A DNA stretch of 64,000 bases. It comes from Aestuariivirga litoralis (GTDB taxonomy: Bacteria; Pseudomonadota; Alphaproteobacteria; Rhizobiales; Aestuariivirgaceae). Of this stretch, positions 28,074 to 37,847 are shown one piece after another. The position numbers were made by a program, and so were the translations under genes. The number at the start of each line of letters is the position of its first letter. Position 1 is the stretch's first letter. A model generated the notes under the pieces. The model did not search any database and was not told the DNA's origin. It was given only the letters and a program-made list of their open reading frames with translations. The DNA is taken from assembly GCF_015714715.1 (NCBI RefSeq), contig NZ_WAHS01000002.1, forward strand, positions 434,001-498,000, in the 5' to 3' direction.

Positions 28074-28162
28074 TGCCCGCCATGCAACCCATCCATGCGC
28101 GAATCACAAGGGTAAGCGTAGCCTTCTGGAGAGGCCGTGTGAATCCGTATGCGGAGCTTTTT

Positions 28163-29518
28163 TTAGAGGTTTGCCACTGACTTCAGGACTGCAGGCAACC
28201 TTTCGCCCAAAAGTTCGTCAATTTGAGCTTCCGTAATGATCAGCGGCGGTGAAAGGGCAATCGTGTCGCCGGTGATGCGGATCAGCAATCCATGATCGTG
28301 GAAGGCATTTTCCATGGCCTTGTAGGCGCGAAGCCCCGGCTTGCCTTCAATCGGCTTCATGTCGAAGGCGGCGACCAGACCCATGGTGCGGATGTCTTCG
28401 ATCAGCGGGTTGCCCTGCAGGGTGAAGCAGGCATCGGCCCACTTGGTTTCCAGCTTGGCGGCACGGGCGAACAGGTCCTCGTCACGGTAGAGATCCATCG
28501 TGGCAACGCCGGCAGCCGCAGCCATCGGATGGCCGGTATAAGTATAGCCGTGGAACAGCTCGATCACGTGGTCCTGGGCATTCATGAACGCATCATAGAT
28601 GCCCTGGCGCGCCATCACGCCGCCCATCGGCACCGTGCCGGAGGTCACACCTTTGGCGAAGGTCATCAGATCAGGGATCACGCCGAAACGCTCTGCGGCA
28701 AAGGCAGCGCCGAGACGGCCGAAGCCGGTGATCACTTCATCGAATATCAGCAGGATGCCATGCTTGGTGCAAATCTCGCGCAGCTTCTTGAGATAGCCCT
28801 TGGGCGGCGGCAGCACGCCGGTCGAACCCGCCATCGGCTCGACAATAACGGCAGCGATGGTCGAAGCGTCATGCAGCGCAACCAGGCGTTCCAGATCCTC
28901 AGCCAAGTGGGCGCCCCAATTCGGCTCGCCACGGGTGAAGGCCTGTTCCTTGCGGTTATAGGTGTGGGGCAGATGGTCAACACCAGCAATCATCGCGCCA
29001 AACCACTTGCGGTTGGCGACCATGCCGCCGACAGCGATGCCGCCGAAATTCACGCCATGATAGCCACGCTCACGCCCAATCAGGCGGGTGCGGGTGCCTT
29101 CGCCACGGGCGCGGTGATAAGCCAGCGCAATCTTCAACGCCGTATCAGCGGCTTCCGAACCGGAATTGGTGAAGAAGGCATAATTCAAATCGCCCGGCGC
29201 CATGGTGGACAGGCGCGAGGCCAGTTCAAACACCTTGGGATGGCCGTATTGGAACGTCGGTGCGAAATCGAGTTCAGCAGCTGACTGTTGAATGGCTTTT
29301 ACAATTGGCTCACGGCAATGGCCGGCATTGGTGCACCAGAGGCCAGCCGACCCGTCGAGGATCGCATTGCCCTTGATGTCATAGTAATGCATGTCTTTCG
29401 CCCGCGCGATCATCCGGGGCTTGGCTTTAAAAGCGCGGTTCGGCGTGAAGCCCATCCAGAACGCTTCCAGATTGTTCGGCGACGGTTCCCACTGATTGGA
29501 CGAGACGGGCTTGTTCAT
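28163..29518 (-). CDS. Class III omega-amino acid-pyruvate aminotransferase
   Basis: The 451-residue protein is a full-length class III aminotransferase with the FTNSGSEAADTALKIA phosphate loop, YHGVNFGG, the cofactor aspartate in IFDEVITGFGRLG, and the lysine in TFAKGVTSGTVPMGG. The N-terminal WMGFTPNRAFK is typical of the beta-alanine/omega-amino acid-pyruvate subgroup. It would use pyruvate as amino acceptor. GGAG lies 9 bp before the ATG but inside a hairpin (29525-29553) that could limit its translation. A second, divergent class III aminotransferase begins at 310. Confidence 0.92.
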   Translation of the reverse strand: MNKPVSSNQWEPSPNNLEAFWMGFTPNRAFKAKPRMIARAKDMHYYDIKGNAILDGSAGLWCTNAGHCREPIVKAIQQSAAELDFAPTFQYGHPKVFELASRLSTMAPGDLNYAFFTNSGSEAADTALKIALAYHRARGEGTRTRLIGRERGYHGVNFGGIAVGGMVANRKWFGAMIAGVDHLPHTYNRKEQAFTRGEPNWGAHLAEDLERLVALHDASTIAAVIVEPMAGSTGVLPPPKGYLKKLREICTKHGILLIFDEVITGFGRLGAAFAAERFGVIPDLMTFAKGVTSGTVPMGGVMARQGIYDAFMNAQDHVIELFHGYTYTGHPMAAAAGVATMDLYRDEDLFARAAKLETKWADACFTLQGNPLIEDIRTMGLVAAFDMKPIEGKPGLRAYKAMENAFHDHGLLIRITGDTIALSPPLIITEAQIDELLGERLPAVLKSVANL

Positions 29519-29524
29519 GGCGGC

Positions 29525-29553
29525 AGACTCCTGCTGATAATGGCTTGGAGTCT
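29525..29553 (-). promoter_or_regulatory. Hairpin covering the omega-aminotransferase ribosome-binding site
   Basis: On the minus strand AGACTCC and GGAGTCT form a perfect 7-bp stem with a 15-nt loop. The GGAG in the 3' arm is the only Shine-Dalgarno of the gene, 9 bp before the ATG. Folding would hide it. Confidence 0.45.
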
Positions 29554-29591
29554 AACCTAGCAGGGATGGCGGGCGAGCGGAATGCGCCAGT

Positions 29592-30224
29592 TCACGCGTT
29601 AAGGGCGTGCCAAACCGTGAAACCGGCCACCACGAAGAAAATCACCCCGCAGACCCGCCCGATGGTGATGGTAACAGCTGGGTTGCCCGTAAGAAATTCA
29701 CGCGCTTTCGCCGCCGCCACCCCCAGCCCGCCGTAAATGACGAACTGGGTGACCAGCGTGAGCAGCCCCATGACCAGCGCCTGCATCCAGACCGGCCCAA
29801 AGCGCGGCTGGATGAAAGTGGGGTAAACCGCGAGCACAAACATATAGGCCTTGGGGTTGAGGATGCAGGTCACGAACCCTTGCGTGAAGGCCGAGGCGAT
29901 GCTGCGCTGTGGTGCGGCCCCAATACTATCCACGGTAATTGAACTGCGGATCAGCGTGAAACCGATCCACGCCATGTAAGCCGCACTGGCGATCAGGATG
30001 ATGGTGATCAGATTGGGCGCCAGCGTGGTCAGCGCTCCGACGAAGAACGCACCAAACAAAGTGTGCCAGATGCCACCCAGATTGATGCCCAGCACCGAAG
30101 CAAGCCCGGCGCGCCGGCCACCGGTCAAGGAATTGGCGATCACAAAGAACATATCCATGCCCGGCACGATGATGATGCCAAACAGCAGGACGAAATAAAG
30201 CCAGACATTTTGTGCGTAGGTCAT
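29592..30224 (-). CDS. LysE/RhtB family amino-acid exporter
   Basis: The 210-residue protein has the six-helix LysE topology and the family's N-terminal VPGMDMFFVIANSLTGGRRAGLASVLGINLGG, which carries the PG and GxxxG features of RhtB/LysE exporters. It should export an amino acid or homoserine lactone-like compound. The ATG at 30224 has AAGG 7 bp ahead; an ATG-like start six codons upstream is less likely. It lies beside the aminotransferase on the same strand with 73 bp between. Confidence 0.9.
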   Translation of the reverse strand: MTYAQNVWLYFVLLFGIIIVPGMDMFFVIANSLTGGRRAGLASVLGINLGGIWHTLFGAFFVGALTTLAPNLITIILIASAAYMAWIGFTLIRSSITVDSIGAAPQRSIASAFTQGFVTCILNPKAYMFVLAVYPTFIQPRFGPVWMQALVMGLLTLVTQFVIYGGLGVAAAKAREFLTGNPAVTITIGRVCGVIFFVVAGFTVWHALNA

Positions 30225-30332
30225 GATGGTGCCTTGTGACATGCCCTGCTGTCAAATTGTGTCAGCAGTGAACCTTTGCCTTTCTGTTGCGTTTCCCCGA
30301 TGCTGGCAGCCCATACACGAAAGAGAAACATC

Positions 30333-30968
30333 ATGGCACTCACACTCTTCACTTATGATTGGGTTCCCGAACTGCCACGCGGCTATGTACGTGACGTGCG
30401 CGTACGATGGGCACTTGAAGAGGCCGGTCTGCCCTACAGCGTGAAAAGCGTTCCATTCAAGGAACGCACGCCGGAACACATTCAGCATCAACCCTTCGCG
30501 CAGGTGCCCTATCTGATGGATGGCGATCTATCGATTTTCGAAAGCGGCGCCATCTTGCTGCATCTGGGCGAGCTCAGCGAAAAGCTGATGCCGAAAACAC
30601 CAACCGGGCGCAGCGAAGTGATCGAATGGGTGTTCGCCGCGCTCAATTCCGTCGAGATGCCGGCTTTGCCCTGGACCATGTATAAATTCATGAAGTTTGA
30701 ATCCGACGCGCCGCCGGTGAAATGGAACGAGGATTTTCTCAAACTGCGGCTCGACCGGATGGAGCCTGTCCTGTCGAAGCGCGAATGGCTGGCGGGTTCA
30801 TTCTCGGTGGCCGACATTCTGATGGCGGATGTGCTGCGGGTGGTGGACCGCTTCGACGGCTTGAACAAGCATCCTGGCGCGCAAGCCTACGTCAAGCGCG
30901 CGACCGCACGGCCGGCTTTCCAGAAGGCGCGCGCCGACCAGATCGCGCATTTTGCAGCGGCGGACTGA
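30333..30968 (+). CDS. Glutathione S-transferase family protein
   Basis: From the ATG at 30333 this is 211 residues: an N-terminal thioredoxin-like domain (MALTLFTYDWVPELPRGYV, VPYLMDGDLSIFESGAILLHL with the Glu-Ser that binds glutathione) and a C-terminal helical domain with the SVADILMADVLRV N-capping motif. The usual SPF/YxRC active-site segment is replaced by DWVPELPRG, so the class is uncertain. It may conjugate or reduce substrates with glutathione. The last 77 bp overlap the antiparallel MmcQ-like gene. Confidence 0.85.
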   Translation: MALTLFTYDWVPELPRGYVRDVRVRWALEEAGLPYSVKSVPFKERTPEHIQHQPFAQVPYLMDGDLSIFESGAILLHLGELSEKLMPKTPTGRSEVIEWVFAALNSVEMPALPWTMYKFMKFESDAPPVKWNEDFLKLRLDRMEPVLSKREWLAGSFSVADILMADVLRVVDRFDGLNKHPGAQAYVKRATARPAFQKARADQIAHFAAAD

Positions 30969-31317
30969 GCTCGGACTGCTTCTTCTTGCTCAAGCCCGCC
31001 AGCACCTGGTCGTAGCTGGCGCGCAGATAGGTTTTCAAATCGGCATCGCTCATGCTCTCATCGCTCTGCCGCTGGATCCATTTGATTCCGCGCGAGGCGA
31101 AATACGGTGCGGGCCGCAAGCCCGGCTGGTTCTTCAGCAACTCATAGCTCATCGGCGAAGTCTTGAAGGTGATGCCAGCATGCTTGCCCCAGCTTTCAGG
31201 CGCGTAGATCGCAAACACCTTGCCGCCGATCTTCCACACATCAGCCCCATCCCACTGCACCACATGCGTGCTGTGGGGCAGGCTTTTGCAAAAGGCATTG
31301 TAGCTGCGCGGAGTCAT
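30892..31317 (-). CDS. MmcQ/YjbR family protein
   Basis: The ATG at 31317 gives a 141-residue protein of the MmcQ/YjbR fold (MTPRSYNAFCKSLPHSTHVV, VWKIGGKVFAIY, ITFKTSPMSYELLKNQPGL, YLRASYDQVLAGL). These small double-wing-like proteins are thought to bind DNA; the target is not known. A basic tail of about 25 residues (ending AVRSRA) runs antiparallel to the end of the GST gene and may be poorly conserved. The start codon is 35 bp from that of the divergent glnE. Confidence 0.85.
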   Translation of the reverse strand: MTPRSYNAFCKSLPHSTHVVQWDGADVWKIGGKVFAIYAPESWGKHAGITFKTSPMSYELLKNQPGLRPAPYFASRGIKWIQRQSDESMSDADLKTYLRASYDQVLAGLSKKKQSELSPPLQNARSGRRAPSGKPAVRSRA

Positions 31318-31352
31318 GGCGCAGGTGCTAGCATGTTTGCTATTGAGGCTCC

Positions 31353-34136
31353 ATGAGTCCTGCTGAAACTTTCGCTTTGATCGATGCCTGCTCGCCCTTT
31401 CTGAAGGGTCTGCGCGAGTCCCATGCGGAATTTGCCGACCGCGTGATGGCAAGCGATCCGGACAAAGAACTCGCCGCACTCTGTGACGGACTTGATCTTG
31501 CCGCCCATGCGCAGAGCAAGGACGAAGCCATGCGCGTCCTGCGCCAGTCCAAGCAGAAGCTTGCCTTGATGGTGGCACTTTATGATCTGAGTGGGATTTG
31601 GCCTTTGGCGAAAGTGACCGGCGCGCTCACCCGATTTGCCGACAAGGCCGTATCATCGGCTCTGGAATTTCTGTGGCGGCAGGAACAGGCCAAAGGAACA
31701 ATCAACGCGGAGGCACCGCCCGGGAAAGCTTACCTCGTTCTCGCCATGGGCAAGATGGGCGCGGGCGAACTCAATTATTCCAGCGACATTGATCTGATCG
31801 TTCTGGATGACAGCGCCAACGCGCATTTGCGCGAAGACGTAGAGCCTTCCACCTTCTTTGTGAAACTCACGCGCAGCCTTGTCTCCCTGCTGCAGGACCC
31901 GACCGAAGACGGCTACGTCTTCCGCACGGATTTGCGCCTGCGCCCTGATCCGCGTGCCACGCAAGTGGCTATCGATATTGAAGCCGCCGCCAATTACTAC
32001 GAAACCCAGGGGCAGAACTGGGAGCGCGCTGCGATGATCAAGGCGCGTGCCTGCGCCGGCGATCCCGCACTCGGTGCCGAATTCCTCGCGCGCATGAAGC
32101 CCTATATCTGGCGCAAATACCTTGACTATGCGGCGATCGCTGACGTGCAATCGATGAAGCTGCAAATCCACGCCGTGAAGGGCCATGGCGAAATCGCCAT
32201 CATGGGGCACAATCTCAAACTGGGCCGCGGCGGCATCCGCGAGATTGAATTCTTCGCACAAACCCAGCAGCTCATCGCGGGAGGGCGCAATCCGGCTTTG
32301 CGCTGCATCGGCACTTGCGACGCGCTGGATGCGCTGGCCGATGCAAAATGGATCACGCCACAAGCCGCGCGCGAATTGAAAGACGCTTACGCCTTCCTGC
32401 GCATGCTCGAACATCGCGCCCAGATGGTGAATGACCAGCAGACGCATGAGACGCCGTCTGATCCGGCGAAGTTTGAAAACTACGCCCGCTTCGCCGGATT
32501 TGAAAATAGTGAGGCGCTCGCAGAAAAATTGCGGGCCACGCTGGAATGCGTGCAGGGCCATTACGCCGCTTTGTTTGAATCCGCCGGCGAGCTTTCGGCC
32601 AGTGAAGGCAACCTCGTCTTCACCGGCGGCGATGATGACCCGGCCACTTTGGAAACCCTGCGGCTGATGGGCTATGCGCAGGTGACGGAAGTGGCCGCCA
32701 CCATCCGCGCCTGGCATTTCGGCCGCTACCGCGCCACACGCACGGCGAGAGCGCGCGAAATCTTGACCGAGATCATGCCGCAGCTGCTGAAGGCGCTGTC
32801 GGAAGGTGGCGATGCTGATCGTGCTTTTTTTGCTTTCGACAAATTTCTCGAAAGCCTTTCCACCGGGGTGCAACTGTTTTCCATGCTGAAGGCAAACGCG
32901 CCTATGCTGGCTTTGATCGCACAAGTGCTGGGCTCCGCGCCGCGCCTGACCGAAAAGATCAGCGCCCAGCCGCGCATTTTGGAAGCGGTAACAGCGCCGG
33001 ATTTTTTCTCGGCCTTGCCTGACAAGGAAACGTTGGCGCGCGAGATCAATACGCTGATCCCCGCGGGCCTCAGCCTTGAAGAGGCAATGGATCTTTCTCG
33101 TATTTTTGCCCGTGAGAAAAATTTCCGCGTCGGCGTGCGCATTCTCTCTGAAACGATCAGTGCCGAAGAAGCAGGAATTGGTTTTTCCAGCGTGGCCGAT
33201 GTTGTGCTGGCCCGACTGCTCGGCGCTGTTGAGCAGGACATCGCCGCCAAGCATGGGGCCATCAAGGGCGGCGCTTGCGTGATCCTCGGGCTCGGCAAAT
33301 TGGGTGGGCGCGAAATGACCGCCGCGTCCGATCTCGACATCATGCTGATCTATGATCACGCCGAAGACGCGGAAACTTCCGACGGACCTCGGTCTCTCGC
33401 ACCCGGGCAATATTATGCCAAGATCACTCAAGGCCTGATGACCGCACTCAACGCTAATTCGGCGGAGGGCAAGCTCTATGATGTGGACATGCGGTTGCGC
33501 CCGTCGGGCTCAATGGGCCCAATCGCCGTTGGCCGCAGTGCGTTTGAAATCTATCATCACCACGAGGCCTGGACGTGGGAACGCATGGCGATGACCCGCG
33601 CCCGTGCCATTGCTGGTGACCCAACACTGGCTGCGCGCGTGCAGAATATCCTCAATGGCGCACTGCAAGCGCCGCGGGATGCCGCCCAGACAAAATCCGA
33701 TATCGCCGACATGCGTGCGCTGATGTTGAAGGAACACAAGTCTGAAGGCTTGTGGGATTTGAAGCGCGCCAAGGGCGGCCAGGTTGAAATCGAATTCATC
33801 GCGCAATGGCTTGAACTCATTCATGCCGGATTGCTGAATTCGAATACGGCAGCGGCATTGACTGCGGCGCGCAACGCGAATGTGTTGGCTGCGGCTGACT
33901 CCGATGCCTTGCTCTCAGCCTTGCAATTGTTCCAGCGCCTCACCCATGTGCTACGCCTGTGCATTGACGGCAGCTTCAATCCCAAAACAGCACCCGCCCC
34001 CTTGCTCAAGGCCTTGTCACAAGCGGCAGGGCAGCCGGATATTTCCAGCACCGAAGCTTTCGTCGCAGAGACACAGGACAACGTGGCCGCCTTGTTCAAG
34101 AAGTTGATCGGACGGCCGGAAGAGAAATCCATCTAA
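31353..34136 (+). CDS. glnE: Glutamine synthetase adenylyltransferase / adenylyl-removing enzyme
   Basis: The 927-residue protein has two nucleotidyltransferase domains, each with the GxGxxxxG...DxD signature: AMGKMGAGELNYSSDIDLIVLDD in the N-terminal deadenylylase half and GLGKLGGREMTAASDLDIMLIYD in the C-terminal adenylylase half, separated by the regulatory helical region. It adds or removes AMP on glutamine synthetase in response to PII and glutamine. GAGG lies 4 bp before the ATG. The length is normal for GlnE. Neither glnA nor glnB is in the window. Confidence 0.96.
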   Translation: MSPAETFALIDACSPFLKGLRESHAEFADRVMASDPDKELAALCDGLDLAAHAQSKDEAMRVLRQSKQKLALMVALYDLSGIWPLAKVTGALTRFADKAVSSALEFLWRQEQAKGTINAEAPPGKAYLVLAMGKMGAGELNYSSDIDLIVLDDSANAHLREDVEPSTFFVKLTRSLVSLLQDPTEDGYVFRTDLRLRPDPRATQVAIDIEAAANYYETQGQNWERAAMIKARACAGDPALGAEFLARMKPYIWRKYLDYAAIADVQSMKLQIHAVKGHGEIAIMGHNLKLGRGGIREIEFFAQTQQLIAGGRNPALRCIGTCDALDALADAKWITPQAARELKDAYAFLRMLEHRAQMVNDQQTHETPSDPAKFENYARFAGFENSEALAEKLRATLECVQGHYAALFESAGELSASEGNLVFTGGDDDPATLETLRLMGYAQVTEVAATIRAWHFGRYRATRTARAREILTEIMPQLLKALSEGGDADRAFFAFDKFLESLSTGVQLFSMLKANAPMLALIAQVLGSAPRLTEKISAQPRILEAVTAPDFFSALPDKETLAREINTLIPAGLSLEEAMDLSRIFAREKNFRVGVRILSETISAEEAGIGFSSVADVVLARLLGAVEQDIAAKHGAIKGGACVILGLGKLGGREMTAASDLDIMLIYDHAEDAETSDGPRSLAPGQYYAKITQGLMTALNANSAEGKLYDVDMRLRPSGSMGPIAVGRSAFEIYHHHEAWTWERMAMTRARAIAGDPTLAARVQNILNGALQAPRDAAQTKSDIADMRALMLKEHKSEGLWDLKRAKGGQVEIEFIAQWLELIHAGLLNSNTAAALTAARNANVLAAADSDALLSALQLFQRLTHVLRLCIDGSFNPKTAPAPLLKALSQAAGQPDISSTEAFVAETQDNVAALFKKLIGRPEEKSI

Positions 34137-34149
34137 TAGGAATTTAAGC

Positions 34150-34178
34150 TTGACAGCGTACGGTGCTTCTGTTAGAGA
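34150..34178 (+). promoter_or_regulatory. Putative promoter of the cyclic-nucleotide-binding-fold gene
   Basis: TTGACA (34150-34155) is followed after 16-17 bp by TTAGAGA, a -10-like sequence, in the spacer behind glnE. The downstream gene begins about 85 bp later. Confidence 0.4.
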
Positions 34179-34262
34179 GCCCTAATCCCCAAAATCCCGT
34201 TTGAATTCGCAATTGCATTTCGTACTTGCAACAGGCGCGTGATGGCGTTGTGGTGTGAACCG

Positions 34263-34748
34263 ATGACTTCTATTCTTGATAAATGCGACCCGCAGCGCTT
34301 GCAGAATTTCCCGAATGGCACAGTGCTGCTGCCGGAAGGCGCGCGCACCGGAAAGCTGCACATCCTGAAATCCGGCACTGTGGAGATCCTGCGCGGCGAA
34401 ACACAGGTGGCCGTGATTTCCGATGAAGGCGCCGTATTCGGTGAAATGTCTGTGCTCCTCGGCACACCTCATACGGCCACCGTGCGGGCGCTGACCGATT
34501 GCGAGACATATCTTTACGAAGACGCCGCAGCCTTTATGGCGAAGGATGCTGAGATTGCTTTGGCCATTGCCGCCATGCTGGCCCAGCGCCTGAACAATGC
34601 GACCACCTATCTTGCCGATGTGAAAAACCAGTATGCGGACTCAGGCAACCACCTCTCGATGGTGAGCAGCGTGCTGGCCAGCCTCGTCAACCAACCGGCA
34701 AAGAACTACGATCCGGGCTCTGACCGCGAGCCTGATCTCCAGATGTAA
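34263..34748 (+). CDS. Cyclic nucleotide-binding domain protein without DNA-binding domain
   Basis: From the ATG at 34263 this is 161 residues (an ATG seven codons upstream is possible). It is a single Crp-like beta-barrel: LPEGARTGKLHILKSGTVEIL, then the phosphate-binding cassette FGEMSVLLGTPHTATVRAL, then a helix. The arginine that usually follows the proline in the cassette (PRxAxV) is histidine here, so cAMP binding is doubtful. There is no helix-turn-helix, so it is not a Crp/Fnr regulator itself. The last 62 bp overlap the antiparallel phosphoesterase gene. Confidence 0.82.
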   Translation: MTSILDKCDPQRLQNFPNGTVLLPEGARTGKLHILKSGTVEILRGETQVAVISDEGAVFGEMSVLLGTPHTATVRALTDCETYLYEDAAAFMAKDAEIALAIAAMLAQRLNNATTYLADVKNQYADSGNHLSMVSSVLASLVNQPAKNYDPGSDREPDLQM

Positions 34749-35514
34749 GCCAATCCGGCAGCGCCCGCAGCATGGGGAGCGGGCGGATCAGCGGGGCGTC
34801 AAGCTTCACGCTCTGCACGCCCATCATTGAAAACCAGACGACTTCGTTGGCCACACTGTCAAACACCAGATGCGCGGGCGGCGCACCGGGATGTTGGCCA
34901 ACATTGAAAACCCAGCTTTGGCCCACTCGGTCCACCCACGAACCTGCACTTGTGAAAGGCGATTGATGGATATGCCCCGAAAAAACCATGTCAGGCTTGA
35001 ACGTCTTGACCCAGTCCATCAGCACCGTGTCGCCAACAAATTTGCTTCCCGACCAGCTGACGGGGGAATCCGCTGCCGGGGCGTGATGCACCCAGAACCA
35101 CTTTTTCTTCGGGCGCTCTGCATCGCGGGCCAATTGTTCACGCAGCTTGATTTGCGCCTTGGGCCCATCCCACCAGCGGCACAAAGTGAACAGCGTGCCG
35201 TCGCTTTCGACAGAGGTATCGTCAGAGCCGATGCCACGGCTGTTCAGCTCATTGATCCATTGCGATACTTTTTCGCCTTCGCTGTCGCGGCCATCGAGAT
35301 CATGGTTGCCCGAGCAGGTGTAAACCTGGGTTTTTTCCTTGAGAAGATCGAGATACTTGCCGACCACCACCATCTGCGCCCGACCATCCACTGCAGAACT
35401 CATGTCGATATGGTCGCCGGCGATAATCACCAGGTCATAGCGGGGCGCCTGTGCCACCAGCCAGTCATACTGTGGCAGCGAATAATGCAGATCAGCAACG
35501 ATGAGGCAGCGCAT
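34687..35514 (-). CDS. Calcineurin-like metallophosphoesterase
   Basis: The 275-residue protein has every metal-binding motif of the family: VADLHY (DxH) at residue 7, IIAGDHID, CSGNHDLDG, VHHAPA and FSGHIHQSPF. It should be an active, two-metal phosphoesterase in the cytoplasm, as no signal peptide is seen. The substrate is unknown. The C-terminal 20 codons overlap the convergent cNMP-fold gene. Confidence 0.9.
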   Translation of the reverse strand: MRCLIVADLHYSLPQYDWLVAQAPRYDLVIIAGDHIDMSSAVDGRAQMVVVGKYLDLLKEKTQVYTCSGNHDLDGRDSEGEKVSQWINELNSRGIGSDDTSVESDGTLFTLCRWWDGPKAQIKLREQLARDAERPKKKWFWVHHAPAADSPVSWSGSKFVGDTVLMDWVKTFKPDMVFSGHIHQSPFTSAGSWVDRVGQSWVFNVGQHPGAPPAHLVFDSVANEVVWFSMMGVQSVKLDAPLIRPLPMLRALPDWLTSGDQARGQSPDRSSLPVG

Positions 35515-35639
35515 GCAGCAGATGATGTGGCCAGGTTTGCGGCGCTGTCAATGAAGCGCGGGCCCACGCCCCGGACTTTAACGCCAAAACCGATGAGGAA
35601 GTGGCGCCCCTCCGGAACAGCGCTGTTAACCCATTCGCC

Positions 35640-35671
35640 CTTGACTCCGGCCCATGGGCCACCTATCTCCC
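35640..35671 (+). promoter_or_regulatory. Heat-shock (RpoH-type) promoter of groESL
   Basis: CTTG (35640-35643), an 18-bp spacer and CCTATCT (35662-35668) match the alphaproteobacterial RpoH consensus CTTG-N17/18-CYTATNTNNG at all but the last position. The same bases also read as a housekeeping promoter, TTGACT-N17-TATCTC. The 254-bp spacer before groES holds this, CIRCE and nothing else I can name. Confidence 0.7.
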
Positions 35672-35681
35672 GCTTCAGCTA

Positions 35682-35708
35682 TTGGCACTCTCAAACTGTG
35701 AGTGCTAA
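35682..35708 (+). promoter_or_regulatory. CIRCE element (HrcA operator)
   Basis: TTGGCACTC, nine bases, GAGTGCTAA: this differs from the CIRCE consensus by one base in the left arm. It starts about 10 bp after the -10 region, so HrcA would block transcription initiation or early elongation of groESL. Confidence 0.95.
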
Positions 35709-35768
35709 CAGCAGTTGGGATGAGCCCAACAAATCTAACAAAATCAATGTTCTAGAGGAGCACTGCTC

Positions 35769-36056
35769 ATGAAATTCCGTCCTTTGCATGACCGCGTGGT
35801 TGTGAAGCGGGTTGAAGAAGACACCAAGACCAAGGGTGGCATCATCATTCCGGAAACCGCCCAGGAAAAGCCGATGCAGGGCAAGGTTGTCGCTGTGGGC
35901 CCCGGCGGCCGCGACGAAGCCGGCAAGCTGACCCCGATTGACCTGAAGAAGGGTGACACCATCCTGTTCGGCAAATGGTCTGGCACGGAAGTCAAGATCG
36001 ACGGCGAAGAGCTGCTGATCATGAAGGAATCCGACATCATGGGCGTTCTGGAATAA
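35769..36056 (+). CDS. groES: Co-chaperonin GroES
   Basis: The 95-residue protein is a standard Gro[20 protein letters not shown] at the start, the mobile-loop [26 protein letters not shown], and the end [14 protein letters not shown]. It caps the GroEL ring. AGGAG precedes the ATG by 7 bp. It is the first gene of a CIRCE-controlled operon and is followed by groEL after 56 bp. Confidence 0.98.
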   Translation: MKFRPLHDRVVVKRVEEDTKTKGGIIIPETAQEKPMQGKVVAVGPGGRDEAGKLTPIDLKKGDTILFGKWSGTEVKIDGEELLIMKESDIMGVLE

Positions 36057-36100
36057 TTTTCCGCCCTTTCCGAATTAATCCGTACACTGAATACTTATAA

Positions 36101-37756
<1,656 letters not shown>

Positions 37757-37800
37757 GAAGAAGTTCGACGCTCAGCCAGCTTAGGCTGATACGAAATAAG

Positions 37801-37829
37801 AAACCCCGGGTGATGAGCCCGGGGTTTTT
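37801..37829 (+). terminator. Intrinsic terminator of groESL
   Basis: AAACCCCGGG (37801-37810) pairs perfectly with CCCGGGGTTT (37818-37827) around a 7-nt loop, and five T residues end the structure. It also separates groEL from the convergent CPBP protease gene. Confidence 0.93.
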
Positions 37830-37847
37830 GTTTTCGGACCATTTGAC

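Noticed and set aside
28144-28164. TCCG-TATG-CGGA followed by seven T on the plus strand
   Set aside because: Looks like a weak terminator, but the stem is only 4 bp and no plus-strand gene lies upstream.
31653-33431. 592-codon open frame antisense to glnE
   Set aside because: The sense strand encodes both catalytic halves of GlnE; the antisense product looks random in composition.
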